DNA of 64,000 nt from Gonapodya sp. JEL0774 (taxonomy: Eukaryota; Monoblepharomycota; Monoblepharidomycetes; Monoblepharidales; Gonapodyaceae). Below the pieces are notes generated by a model, which ran no database searches, was not told the origin of the DNA, and saw nothing but the letters and a program-made list of their open reading frames with translations. The translations under genes and the position numbers were made by a program. Positions 36,201-49,634 of this stretch are shown here, piece after piece. How positions within the stretch are numbered: the first letter of the stretch is position 1; each line of letters begins with the position of its first letter. Location of the stretch: the NCBI GenBank assembly GCA_027604505.1, contig JADIIX010000121.1:1-64000 (forward strand), written 5' to 3'.

Positions 36201-37220
36201 ATCCTTTACACTGTCTCAAGCGCCGCATCTTTTCTTACACTCGCCTATACCCCAGGTGGTATTGCTGGTCTTGGAATCATTGCTGCTCTCGCCTGGTACC
36301 TTGGTCGCCGGCGCGGATCCAAAGACATTACCTCTACACCTTCCTCTTATGTTCCCTATCAACCTGCCCCGACGAACCCACCTTTTCCACCTTCTACTGG
36401 CCAGCCCCAGTACAATCAGCCTCAGTATAATCCAGCGAGTCCTCAAATGGCTCCAATTGGTTACGCCAGCCCTCCGTTCTCTCAGAGTTCAATGTTGTCG
36501 AGTGTGCCAACACAGAATACTGTGCCGACTAGCGCGTCTCTTTATAATGGCCAGTACGGTGCCACCCAACCTCTGTTGGCTCCCCCGGGATCTCTTGGGA
36601 CTGTTGGATCAGCTGGAACGGCCACGTCGTCCAACAGCACCAAAGTGAACGAAGTATATGTCGTCGCACAGCCATTCTTTGCGTCCCAGGAGGACGAAAT
36701 GACTTGCCAACAAGGACAGAAAGTCTTTGTTAGCGATCTCTTCATGGATGACTGGTGTAAGGCTCTGAATCTTGAGACAATGCAATCTGGTGAGATCATA
36801 CTCGAGATCGTTGGACCCGCAGCCAGCTGGATACCTGACCATTTGTCGACACACAATATACGTTTTCAGGAGTGATTCCAATGACAATCCTAGTCCCGGC
36901 CAACCAGCCCTCTCTGGTTCAATCGCGCATGGTCTCCGGGCCTCTCTATCAGCCACAGGCAAGAGGTCAAAGTATGGGTGCTGGCAGCACCATTGTGACC
37001 GGAGATCAAGGTTCGGGTACTTTTTGTGTATTCAGATGGTTGAGCAAGAACGACATCATATGGCTGACGTAATTGGTGCTTTCTCTTGTCAGCACTCACG
37101 TCTCTTAGAACTTATTTCGACCGCGGAATAATAAACTCTCAGCAGTATGCGTCAGGAAGCTCCATCCTGGGCAGGAGCAACGTGTATGGTGATGTACGGG
37201 GACCTGCTGGCCCAGTGTAA
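33296..37220 (+). CDS. Secreted-type LRR protein with one TM helix and a cytoplasmic SH3 domain
   Basis: Receptor-like type I membrane protein, 735 residues, 17 exons: 33296-33492, 33555-33629, 33866-34039, 34387-34455, 34546-34567, 34632-34686, 34766-34826, 34929-34954, 35013-35053, 35150-35220, 35292-35474, 35651-35686, 35750-35794, 35859-36166, 36256-36789, 36870-37068, 37109-37220; total is an exact multiple of three. A signal peptide (RAIAALVLIALSITGVRG) precedes leucine-rich repeats of the plant-like LxxN..TGxxP type (LNLNNNSLTGSLPD, GITGSIPSGLFTLQNLR, LDLSFTGLSGPI). A Ser/Thr-rich stalk follows, then the TM helix GLGIIAALAWYLGRRR (about 452-470), a Pro/Gln-rich region, and an SH3 fold at about 586-640 (VYVVAQPFFASQEDEMTCQQ, DDWCKALN, GVIPMTILVP). 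It presumably links outside binding to inside Pro-rich partners. The last intron is only 40 nt, so the extreme C-terminus is less certain. Confidence 0.85.
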
Positions 37221-37418
37221 GCAGAGGGAAAGCTGAGCTGAGCTTATAATTATTGGTTGAGAAGGAATTTTCTTTACTATGAAGAATGATAATTGTTTGA
37301 GAGGTAGATTTTAAGCTTATACTAACATAAATGCCTGCTGCTGTGTGTTCAAGAGTGCGCCCGGCCATCCAGCGAGGGGAGGCCATCAGTGAGCTCCAAA
37401 CTGCTTCCTCAACGTGAT

Positions 37419-40400
37419 ATGACCGATCCGGCCCAAATCAGATCCATTTTTGTTACCGCCCTTGAGCCTCTTTGCCGAGCATGCTGCTGCAAGGACGAAT
37501 CATCCGACCATGGCCGTTCATGCACGGCGTTGATGTCTTTCGCGGACCTTTGGACACTCCGTGCGGTCTGTAGAGCGGCGAAATCCGCGATTGATTCTCT
37601 TTTGCCTGAAAAAATTTCAAGGGAAAGATGGGCTCTTCGTCTCTGGGACGGAGGTGCTGGGGGCGAGTCAATTGCAACTTTGCGGGAGAGCGGCGAGACA
37701 GTGGACGAGGAGCGGGCCAATGCCAGAAGATCGCACAAGCATAACGCAGGTGAATTCAGATGCATTTCTGAGAAGCGATTCGCGATCGTGGCTGCTTTAT
37801 GTTCTAATCTCCCGATCACGCATTTATATTAAACACGCATGGGACCCGCAAAATAATCACCATTTTTGAAATAAAAGTATATCTCTTTGCTACGTCATAT
37901 GATGCAGTAGATTGTGCTTTCACTTTCCGCCCACAACCCCTCGGCGTTTGCTCAACTGCAACACCAGGGTGCGCCTCCCCGGCTTCCAACTCCTCTCTCC
38001 TTGCCTCTCTTGACGCTCACTCATTCCGTAGTCATCGACTCTTCTGGCGCTGTGAACTCGTGCGGCTCGGGCCTTCGACAACCTTCACCTCCCCTGCGAT
38101 CCTGGATGTTCTCCCGTGTCGCCGCTTGTCTCTCGAACATCCACTCACCTTCAACAACCCAATCGATACCCATTCCGACCATCTACCATTAAGTATTCAT
38201 CATCGGCGGGCCGTGAAACAGGCTGTTTCGTCGTCCCCTTTGAGTGTCTGGCGGGTTCCCGACGGGTCTGAGTGGGAATGTCGCCATGTCGTTGCCCCCG
38301 ACTTTGTTTTCAGTTACGGGTACGCTCCTACAGGGGTTAGACAAGTTGTGGCTTCTGGTGAGCCCTGGATGGGGGAGACTTCCGAGACTGGAGACAAAGA
38401 GCTGCCGGTGTTACTTGGGGGAAACTCTCGTGTTCCCAGTGAGTCTCTTCACAGACTAAGATGGGGTACATGATCCTCCAACTCTTCGCATTTTCGTGTT
38501 CGGAACATCTTTCTAGGGTATGATTTGTCGTGGTCATCACTCACAACCACTCCGACTACTGCTTGTCCGCCCTTCGGGTTGGATGAATTCAGTGCAGACT
38601 GTGCAACTCCTAATTCAAACACAATTGTTCAGCCACCGTCCTCTCCTACGCGATCCGTGCCATTTTTCGAAGATCATACCAGCAACATCACACGTTTCGA
38701 TCCATTGCCCTTGTCTCTCCTTTCAGACCCTCTTAGCCTGCCACGGCACTCCAACGCTCCCGTATCTTCTGCGTCAGTGCCCTTGCCGCAACCTATCCTT
38801 CCTTCCGCTACTGATGCATACATCGAGGTGCACGCTCTCTATGTCCGAGCTTCTCCATCTTTCCTGTTTGAAGGCGGGACAGCGGGTTTGGGGCGGCTAT
38901 TTTCACAAAAGGCGCTTAAAGATGCCGGAGGAGATTGGGTCTTGTCGGTGACACCAAGCAAAGTGAATGAGGATGATGTCACGAGTGGGGACAGCTACGA
39001 GGATATGTTTCAATCACGAACCATTTCAAAGTCCCATGGCTGCACTGGAGGTGTTCTCAAACCACTGCGCTCCGCACGACCAATGCATTGTACATCCAAA
39101 GTCATCCAATTCGCAGCAGATTCCACCAAACCCGTTGAGGTCGCCCGCATTTCGCTTCTCTCCGATGCACTCGTGTCTGTCACCCGAGTCGTTCTTCGCC
39201 TTGAAGCGTTTCTCTCCAGAGGTTCAAGTCCTGGGTGGGGGCGCTATGACGCGGTGCCACTAGAGTTGTCCTTGAACATCTCGACTGGAGGTGGACGAGG
39301 CAGTGCAACGGTGGATGGACTGCCGGAGTGTAATTTGTGTTGGGAGGCTGTGACGGTCAATGACACATGGGCGAATAGTTCTGAAGAGAGCATTTCAAAA
39401 AGTCGGGATGTGACCTGGGGGAAAGGAAGTTCGAGAAGGATCAGGACCGCGGACTCTTCAGCCAAAGTAATCTTATCTATCCGACTAACGGAAGTCACTC
39501 TGGACCCTTCGCACCTGCTGACTGCACGGGTGCCTTTGGTGATCCCGACAGACGGACGTGAAACTGCTCGGACGCCCTTTCTCATCCCTGTGTTCCCCCG
39601 CTCTCGATTAAATCATCTCCTCTCGACCGCACTGGGTACTGGTCTTTCACTTGTACAGTCCCACGCTTTGCTTACCCACTCAAATATTCAATGCCACCTT
39701 CTGGGTCTCTCCTCCGAGATTCCAACTTCTGAAATTTCAGATCCGACATTGCTTGCTCTCCTTCCTCACCTTCCTGCGCACACCCGGGACCGGCTCCGCA
39801 TTCGTGCTAAGTGTCTCCGCAGGCGCACTCGAAAGCTTGCGCGCGCAGCGTTTGATATCTGCATCGACCGGGGATGGCGGGCTGATGAGGTGGTGCGCGC
39901 TGGGTGCGAACGAGCAGCAGAATGGTACTGGTGTGCTGGTTGGGGTTTTGATCTAAGGAGAAAAATGGACGAATGGGATCCTATTGAGGTGGGATGGAGA
40001 CTTGCTGAAGTGGGACATGCCGGAGGCTGGGGTCTTCACGAAGTGAGCGATAACAAGGACAGTGAATCCCAAATGGCTTGTCCGGGGGCAGTTATTCTGG
40101 ACTCCATGGGGCACGGTGTAGAATTTCGTACCTCGCGTGAATATGCGGTCGGAAATGGGGCCCTGCCTGACAAGAACAGGCATTACAAGCATCTGGGGTA
40201 TATTCGATCAGTGGATATTTATGTGGAGAATGCAACATTAAACAGAGGAGGTGAACGTTTGGAGAAGGGGAACAAGCCTAGCATCGACGATGGTCGGTTA
40301 GAAGACTCCGCAGTTGGTGGACCTGAGGATGAACTCGGGAAAGAAAATGTTCCAGTGGTGGGCAAAGGGAATAAACGGTCATCGAGTGAGAGACTGAATG

Positions 40401-40450
40401 AGCTATCCAGCCTCAATCTAAATTCTTCGCAGAAGAGGAAAAGATTATGA
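37419..40450 (+). CDS. Large protein of unknown function with F-box-like N-terminus
   Basis: 931 residues from three exons, 37419-37749, 37908-38438, 38517-40450, with phase-1 junctions that fit. Residues about 35-80 (LMSFADLWTLRAVCRAAKSA then a helix) resemble an F-box or similar three-helix motif, and exon 2 contains a similar short element (SFRSHRLFWRCELVRLG); this match is by eye and weak. The middle has beta-rich segments with hydrophobic spacing (YIEVHALYVRASPSFLFEGG, VARISLLSDALVSVTRVVLR) and the C-terminus is helical, ending in a basic KRKRL. No enzyme motif seen. If the F-box reading is right it would be an SCF adaptor. The first in-frame ATG (37419) was taken as start. Confidence 0.65.
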
Positions 40451-40850
40451 GCATACTTCTTTCATAATTGTCTGATTCGCTGGAGTCACTAAGCATACTA
40501 CATACGAGATGGGACATAACAAAGGAAATCGGATAGTCCCTTCGAAACCTCGTGCGGCGGAAAGGCGTCTCCCTCCCACTGTCAAGAAAGGTACCGGCAT
40601 AAGCACGGTCGTGGTGTCTATACAATAAATAGGAGTCTAGGTGTGCAGGAACTAATGGCTCCTCCAGTACCTCATGCAAGATATCTTAATACGTTCGAAC
40701 TAACGTAGTTTTTGGAAGGATATCCAGAAATGGAACATTGTTGTAGGAGGAGCTGATTATCACAAATTCTATTCAAAATGCACATCCAAACACGGTGAGA
40801 TTGAGTGCCATGTAAATCAAGTTCAAAAGAATTTATAATCGTTTCGCCCA
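40451..40850. other. Convergent 3' spacer
   Basis: Between the stops of the F-box-like gene (+) and the LEA-like gene (-). AT-rich; no feature supported. Confidence 0.5.
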
Positions 40851-43177
40851 TCACTCCTCAATCTTTTTCTCCTTCGGAGTGGCAAGTCCAAGCTTCTCAG
40901 AAATTCCAACAGCTGTATCGGTGATAGATCCAGTGACAGCTGTAACATGATCGCCGGAAGAAAATCCTTGAGAATTATGTAGCAGTCTGGGACTTAAACG
41001 AATAACTCACTTTTCTTCGATAATTCCTCACTCCCCGCAGCACGGTCTCCTGTAATGACTTCCTTGGCAGCCTCCGTCGCAGCGACCTAAAAAAGATGAC
41101 ATGCGTCTCTAGACTCTAGCTCCACTCATATAAAATTTGCGAGTACTTACGGTAACTTCTCTAACTTTCTCTCCGACAAGCGAAATAAAACCTCCTGTTT
41201 GCTTGACAGTTTGGACACTTCCTTGAATGGCGATATCGGCAGTTTCAGCAGCTACTTGCGCAGTCCTTGCAGCTGTAACGTATGCCTACAGTTCAAAATA
41301 AGGTCAACAGAACAACCTGCACTATTCTTCAAAGTTGATAGACGTACCATGCCTGCAGCTTCCTTAGCTAACTCAGTTGCCCCGCCAGCAACACCAGCGG
41401 CAGTTTCATAAGCCTTGGTGCTACTATCAATGCTTGTTACTTATAAAAAATGAACTTAAGTAACTCACACGCCCGGCCATTGTTTTCGCTGTTGCAGTAG
41501 TTCCTTCAGCAGCGCCAGCTGCTGTCTCATATGCCTGCGCAGAAGAGCAAGATATGAGGTATGCCTGTTCTGAACAACACAAGCCACAACTCACCTCCCC
41601 GGCGACGTTCATTGCACCTTCCGATAGTTTTTGGGTAGTGTCGGCCGCTGTCTGATACGCTTGTCCCGCGATTTCCGAAGTCTTCATTACAGAGGAATAA
41701 CAACCTTTAGATCAAAGTACGGAACAGTGTAAAGAAGCAGACGACACAATAATCACCCCCGCAGCTGCACTCCTCGTAGCTTCTGCAGCAGTCACTGCCG
41801 CTTGGCTTGCTGTGTCGACGGCCCGGCCGGCAGCATTTCTCGCTGTCTCAGTAGCACCAGCATACGATTGCTCCGCGGACTCTGCGACCTACAGCAATGG
41901 AATAGTCGGTCAACCCGGTCATTAAGCATTCTCGAAACATGATACAATAAATAAAAAATTTCAACTCACGCGACCTGCAATGTGTCTTACACCGTCGTAA
42001 GCTTGTCCCGCAGTCTCAGTAGCTCTTCCCGCGACGTTACCGGCAGTGTCTGCGGCGGTGTCGTAAGTGCTTTGCGCAGTCTCGGCTGCGTGTCCGGCTA
42101 CGCTGCGTGCAGTATCTGCGGCGGTGCTGTAAGCCTGGCCTGCAGCTTCGGTAGTCCTTCCGGCTACCTGGCGAGTGGTGTCAGCGGCTGTGTTGTAGGC
42201 TTGGCCTGCAGCTTCAGTAGTCCTTCCCACTACCTGGCGAGTAGTGTCAGCGACGGTGTTGTAGGCTTGGCCTGCAGCTTCAGTAGTCCTTCCGGCTACC
42301 TGGCGAGTGGTGTCGGCCGCAGTATTGTAAGCCTGGGCGGCAGCTTCGGTAGTCCTTCCGGCTGCCTGGCGAGTGGTATCCGCGGCCGTAATGTAAGCTT
42401 GGCCCGCTGCCTCGGTGGTTCTCCCGGCTGCTTGGCGCGCGGTGTCTGCGGCGGTACTGTAAGCGTGGCCCGCGTTATTTCTTGCACTCGATGCATAATC
42501 TTGAGCAGTGTTGGCGACTTGTTGTGCTCCCCGCGAAGTAGCATTGTACATATCGCCGGTGGCTCCGGTACCACTACCTCCGGTTGTGTGACCAAATTGC
42601 TGAATTCAGGAGTTCCAGTAAGCGATCAATAATCCTCTTGGAGCAAACTTGCCGAGCGAGCAATGACGTCACTCACCCCACTCTCCGCACCACCGTAAGT
42701 TCTCCTCGTGGAAGTACCTGACTCGCCAGCTGTTGGGACTCCCTGAATATGCGCCGTTGCTCTGGCGTCGGAGCTTTCCTTCGTGGAGGACCTCTGGTTG
42801 TCGAGGGAGCTCTGCAAGAACGAAGAACGGTTGGATTAGGTCACCAAAAGAGAGAAAAAGAACAGAGAATATGTAGGACAGCAAACCTTTGTGGCTTGGT
42901 AAGTGGTTTGTCCAGCCTGGCGTGCGAGATCCTTGAAGTGGAAGAAAAGAAAAGAACGGATTAGCACACGTCAGCCCTCGTTGGAAGGTCTCTCGATCAA
43001 GAGTCCCCTGGTGGACAAGCAATGCTCTTGCCATCTCCAACACACTCGTAGTCTGTGTAGGTGTGCTCCAGCAAGCTCCCTTTCACTGCGGGCCACGCGG
43101 GCGGGGAAACTCACCTCCTTTGCAGATTCACTCCCACGGAGAGCAGCGTCTGTCTTAGAGGTGTCGCGGAGACTCAT
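40851..43177 (-). CDS. LEA-like protein with 22-residue amphipathic repeats
   Basis: Hydrophilic, Ala/Thr-rich helical protein, 516 residues, 11 exons: 43115-43177, 42887-42931, 42677-42811, 41970-42599, 41757-41888, 41595-41681, 41469-41534, 41348-41413, 41151-41285, 41011-41086, 40851-40966. Most exons are whole codons in phase 0. Exon 4 has seven and a half near-identical 22-residue units (GQAYNTAADTTRQVAG plus a short RTTEAA tail); exons 7 and 8 are exactly one unit each (66 nt) and exon 5 is two (132 nt). The pattern (two 11-mers, Ala/Thr on one face, charged on the other) resembles group 3 LEA and related stress or lipid-surface proteins. A role in desiccation tolerance or lipid-droplet coating is inference only. 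No signal peptide or TM helix. Confidence 0.72.
41970..42470 (-). repeat. 66-bp tandem coding repeat, about 7.5 copies
   Basis: Seven full 66-nt units plus a 39-nt partial lie head to tail inside exon 4 of the LEA-like gene. The middle units are nearly identical at both DNA and protein level, while the outer ones have drifted. That pattern suggests recent amplification from the centre by unequal exchange. Confidence 0.85.
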
Positions 43178-44093
43178 AATTTGCAATCTTTCTTGTTTGT
43201 AGGTGATGGAAAAGATGTAGGGAAATAATGGGCGCGGATACTTCTGGTTTGGAGTTTATAAGACAATGTCTCGAGTTTTTATAGGTGTTGACGTCATGAA
43301 CTCGTCAGTGCTGTGTCACACGATTGTCACATGCATTTCCAAACTCTATTTGTCCCTTAGTGAATATTCACGTGACGGCACGGGTACTTAGACAGAAGCA
43401 CAGGAAAGCGAGTAACATGTGCCACGGCGACATGAGATATGATTGAACCACCGACGAAGGATTGAATTCTGTCACAATCGGGAACATTAAGACAATCAGA
43501 AATATTTCAATCGAGAACATTACGGCAATGGGGAGCACTATTACGATTAAGGAACAATCGCGAACATTCATTACGGTTAGGCAACTACATGTGCCCGGGA
43601 CACAGGTTTCATCAGCGTGCTTTGTACGCATCGATTATATGCTTCATTCCTCCGATCTGCCTTATTCGGGTAGCATGGTTCAAGGTGCCGCAATGGCTCC
43701 CGATTGCTCGCCTCGGAGACGGACCGCTCCTGCATTCGAACTTATGAATCTTCAGATCTCCACTGCATTGTGTCGCTTTGTTTCCTCCTAGTAAACGTGA
43801 TCGTTCTGTATTGCGTTAAACGGAAGGACATTCCAATGAAGTGGTGAGGTACTGTGAGGTCCTGTACCCCGTTTCGGGCTCACATGTCATGTTTAGACTT
43901 TAATATTCAAAGGATGTACAAATTGCTGTCGAATCCGTTCGTTCTTTCTGATAAAGATGTAGTGCAGTGTTGTCTTGAGGTTGATCAAGTTTGTCCGTCA
44001 ATTTTGTGTTTATTGTTAGTTGGGCGATTGGAGTGCCTGGCGCGTGCATGCGTGCGTGCTCCCACGATCCGACTCTTTGAATCCATCAACAAT
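43178..44093. other. Divergent promoter region
   Basis: Shared 5' flank of the LEA-like gene (-) and APC7 (+). A degenerate motif around gaacatta(c)gg recurs four times at about 43480-43580 (cgggaacattaag, cgagaacattacgg, cactattacgat, cgcgaacattcattacgg). The plus-strand frame across it (43462-43791) is low complexity and not believed. Confidence 0.4.
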
Positions 44094-47000
44094 ATGACCG
44101 TATCCGCATCTGCTCTTCCATTTCCACTTCCACCTGTTTACTTTAACGACATCAATTCGAATTCCGTTGACGGGACTTCTCAACTTCCCACTCTCCCCTC
44201 CCTCTGTCGCCAACTGGACGTCGTCCGTGCTCTGCTTGATGATGGCCTCCTGGATTCAGCTTCTCTTGTCGCGGAAATGGCTACAGCTGCGCTAGCAGTG
44301 TACGCTGCAAAACCAGTTTTGTTCAGCACAAATGGCGGAATCGCGACTTCTGCGGGTCTTGTGGACAGTTCATCGTCTGTGTTCAACTCTGGATCTGAGT
44401 GGGGCGGCACCTCGTCATCTCATAATCAAACTGCAGATGTAAGTTCAAGGAATCTTAGTGGAAGGACTATTTCGCCCACTGCTGAGGCTAGCAAAGACAA
44501 CGACGTCGTCATCGTAGGATTCATTGTATGGAGATAAGGCATATATTATTCCCGATAAACATCGACGGACTATGCTCACCGCAAACTATCAACCATGCCA
44601 CAACGCACCTACCTCCGTCCCCATAATCGCGACCACCAGGTCCAGTCTTCAATCGCACTTGGTCATCCGCCTGCCATATTATACCTGTTTGCTTTGTCCC
44701 TTGTTACCTCTGGCGAGGCTCTTGCAAGCCTGAAGAGACACCGGTCTGCCATATCCACACTGCAACGTGCCGTGGAAGTACTTAACTCGCTATTGAAACA
44801 TCTACCGCAAAATCCAGGACGTCAAGGTGGTGCGCAAGCCAATGGAATGGGCTTAGCTGGCAGTGAACTCGCCGACAACAGTGAAGGTGCAACTTCGTCT
44901 GGGCATCCACAAGTCCTAGAAGTATCTGGGCCCTTTGGGACCTCCTCCCAACGTCCATCCACTTCTTCCTCTCCCACAGATACCATACATGCTCTATTGA
45001 TCCGCACTAAAGAGCTGTGTGCGACGTCCGAGGCGGAAGTCGGTGATTGGACTCAGTGCTCTCACACTGTGAGTTCCCAGGCCTCGATATCCTAATCGGC
45101 TCATTTCATTCACGTTGGAGTATGTGTCAGCTCCAATCAATCCCCGAGCACGAGCGTTCTGTTCGTGTTCTCAGACTACTCGCCAGGGTAGCTGACCGCT
45201 TAAACGACACTCGGTAAGAATCCGTAGTTCCCTGACCCCGGTACCATGAAGTCCATAATGCTCCCACGCCGTTGGCCTCTCAATTATCGCCTCAATTTCT
45301 TTTAATTCCCCAACCGCCAAAACGCCACGCTTGGGCCGTACAGCCTCGCCTACAACACGCACCTCTCAATCCTAAATCGACACCCGTACGCTCTCGAATC
45401 CTACTCTGCCCTCGCCCGCATCGCCCAACACACCGGTCAAGAGGCCTTTGTTCGACTTGGCGGATCGGTGCCCGTGACTTCAACTCTTCTTCATTCCGAA
45501 AGAGGCTCTGGGTCCGGTGTTGGCACCTGGCGAGGCGAATTTCAGCTCCCTGGAAGAAAGATCAAGCCCACACGTGCTCCTGTTGGGCCAAATCGTCCTC
45601 CTGTGAGTGTATTGGAGGCAGTGCAACCAACAGCGGACGCACCGCCTGTGCTTGGGGTGGCCGATATGGAAGATCTGGGATTGTTCAAAGACGTCCCCCG
45701 AGTTCGGGAGCGATTGGCCAAGGCGAAGGAGGATGTGGAATGGTGCACCAGCTACGTATCTGCGGAAGCACGGATGTCGGAGGGTGGCTGGGATCGTGAG
45801 TGGCCTCGTGCAATCCAACCCAAAAAGTCTTATCTTTGAATGCAGCTGCTGCCCATTCGTCGTTCACCCATAAATCCGTATCTCGAAACACTCTAGGGGC
45901 ACTCAAGTTGTTGTCTTCCCTGAATCGGTCGTATCCGGATTGCATTCCTCTGCATGCAGCAATGTCCGAATGCGAGTACCAACTTGGCAGGATTCAGGGC
46001 GCCTGGCAAGGGGCTATGAGGGTGCGCTAGCAGTACTTGTATCCTTCTGTGCACCAGATCTTTTGACCTATTAAATTGAAAGTAGATTCGGCAGCTGGAT
46101 AAACATGCGGTCGACTTCATGGACAGGTATGCTGATATGCTTTTTGCACAAAAAGATCTTGTGAAACTCAACTTGTGAGTATTGACATGCTTCTGGGATA
46201 AGAGACGTGGTGAATAACAGAATACATGGTTTGCGTCTCAGGCTTTCGACCTCCGTATCCAATTCTTGCCCTCAACCTCCCCCACATACACCCATCCCCT
46301 CGTATATTTTCTCCCGCTACTGTGACCTTCGTGCCACATTCGCCGCCCAACACCCAGAGCAACAGCATCCCGGAGAGTCCGATGAGTCCAAAACAGACGA
46401 GACTGGATGGAGGGAGAGGACAGCATCGTATGCGAACCGATGCACAGAGGGATACGGTGCGACGTGGGCTGGCGGATGGGCGCTAAAGGGTTGGTGTTGT
46501 ATGCGAGGCCGCACGACATATTTGCAAGGGGAGTGCTAACCGTCAATCGTCAGGGGCACTCGCTTTAGAACATGGAAAGTATGACGACGCGGTGAGATTC
46601 TACGCGAAGGCTAGACGATGGGGAGGAGCGATGGACATTGGTGTCTTGCAAGGTACGACTTAGGTCCAACACGCCGCGAGTGCTACCAATTGACATTGGC
46701 TGTTCCAGGTCTCGCCACTGCATATCTTCACCAAAAGCACTGGGTTAACGTGTCACGGCTGGTGGCTGATGTTCATCGTGTCATGCCCAATAACCCACGA
46801 GCCCTTGTCGTGGTAGGGGTGGTAAGAACCTCCATGGCTATGAACTTGAGTGCCGGCAGTGCAGATCGAGAGAAGGAGGAGGTGAGCGGGAGCTCTTCTG
46901 AACCGGGAGGAAGTTGCTGCATCTTTCCCCTACACCCTTCCACAGGCAGTTGAAGTGCTTAAACGTGCACTCGAGCTAGATTCGACATCTGTAGAGGTTG

Positions 47001-47430
47001 TCGTTGCTCTGTCGTCCGCATATATCAACGCCGGTAAAGTCAAGGAGGCAATCGCAATGTTGGTTTGCATTTGAAGTGGTGGCTACTCGCCTTGGGCAGT
47101 GTAACTGTTGGTTTCTACCATTTTATTGCAGGTTGGAAACGAACTTGCGGAATCACACCACAGAATTCATGCAGTAAGGCTTTATATTTTGTGTTGCCGG
47201 AGATGGACTTTGTGACCAAACATGAAACCATTCTTCTCACATTCAGTGTGCGACTGGGTGATGTTCTTGCGCTCGACGGCCAAACGGCACGGGCAATTGA
47301 GTATTACAACCGAGCCTTGCGTCTTGACCCGGCGTCAGAAGCTGCACGCAACGGCCTCAAGCGACTTGAGGAGCAAGATCGTGACGCTATGGGTGATCTT
47401 CCTCTGAATGCTGAGGGTATGGACGAATGA
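44094..47430 (+). CDS. APC7: Anaphase-promoting complex subunit 7 (TPR protein)
   Basis: TPR subunit of the APC/C ubiquitin ligase that drives mitotic exit. Twelve exons: 44094-44438, 44640-45068, 45131-45213, 45344-45795, 45846-46021, 46086-46174, 46242-46489, 46554-46652, 46709-46881, 46946-47058, 47132-47173, 47247-47430; total 810 residues, exactly in frame. APC7-like order of helices: early helical segment AILYLFALSLVTSGEAL, IPEHERSVRVLRLLARVADR, LAYNTHLSILNRHPYALESY, KIRQLDK-type segment with FMDRYADMLFAQKD, then canonical TPRs at the end (AVEVLKRALELDSTSVEVVV, RLGDVLALDGQTARAIEYYN). It is longer than human APC7 because of low-complexity inserts. An alternative small exon inside 44439-44639 is possible. 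Yeast lacks APC7, so its presence fits a non-Saccharomyces lineage. Confidence 0.82.
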
Positions 47431-47706
47431 CCTTGCAATATGATCAGAGTGTAATATTCCATTTGTGAAGTTCAGGGTGGAAATTAACACCGAGGAGAAG
47501 ATATTCGCGTGTTTCTGCTCACCTATTGAAGCCATTGATGAATGACTTTGAGAGTGTGGAGTCATTTCCAAACTTAGGAGTGATTTCATTGCCTTTCAGT
47601 GCCGTGGACTGGCTGTCCGCAGAACTGTGCACATTCCCTTATAGAAAATCCTATTCAAACGTTCAAGCGGACCCACGGACGAGAAGAGTCGAGCATAGAG
47701 TCAACC

Positions 47707-49315
<1,609 letters not shown>

Positions 49316-49634
49316 CACTTGACAACGGCCCAAACTTCAATCACTCGAGTCGTATTATATGCATGCATATCAGCTTTATGTACACTGTTTGGCATCTGTG
49401 ACGAAATGTTCTCCTCCCCTACACAAGGGAGACCTTCAAGCGCACTCATATAACAATGACTTTCCAGAAAGTGTACCAGAACTATAATACGATGTAATTC
49501 AGTTGAGATTCTCTCACCGCTTGTCAGAAAAGACACCCAAACTCTTATAACAGCCAAGGCTACAATGCTCTTCTAGCGTAAAAAAGACACCTAGAGATAT
49601 ACTACGCAGCATCTTAATAAACCTCAATGAACTG
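49316..49634. other. Convergent 3' spacer
   Basis: Lies between the GALE stop (+) and the TPR-gene stop (-); nothing else recognised. Confidence 0.5.

Noticed and set aside
37914-38192. 92-residue frame with an early TTG
   Set aside because: The adjoining frame joins exon 1 and exon 3 in phase and has no stop; this one is a shadow.
41970-42470. Regular 66-bp repeat considered as a CRISPR array or satellite
   Set aside because: Units are contiguous without spacers, coding, and in frame with flanking exons.
41982-42632. 216-residue plus-strand frame, Ser/Gly/Cys-rich and repetitive
   Set aside because: It is the antisense shadow of the LEA-like repeats; the opposite strand has splice sites and family-like helices.
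43462-43791. 109-residue frame rich in Ile/Thr
   Set aside because: It comes from a low-complexity intergenic stretch with repeated motifs; no domain or splice partner.
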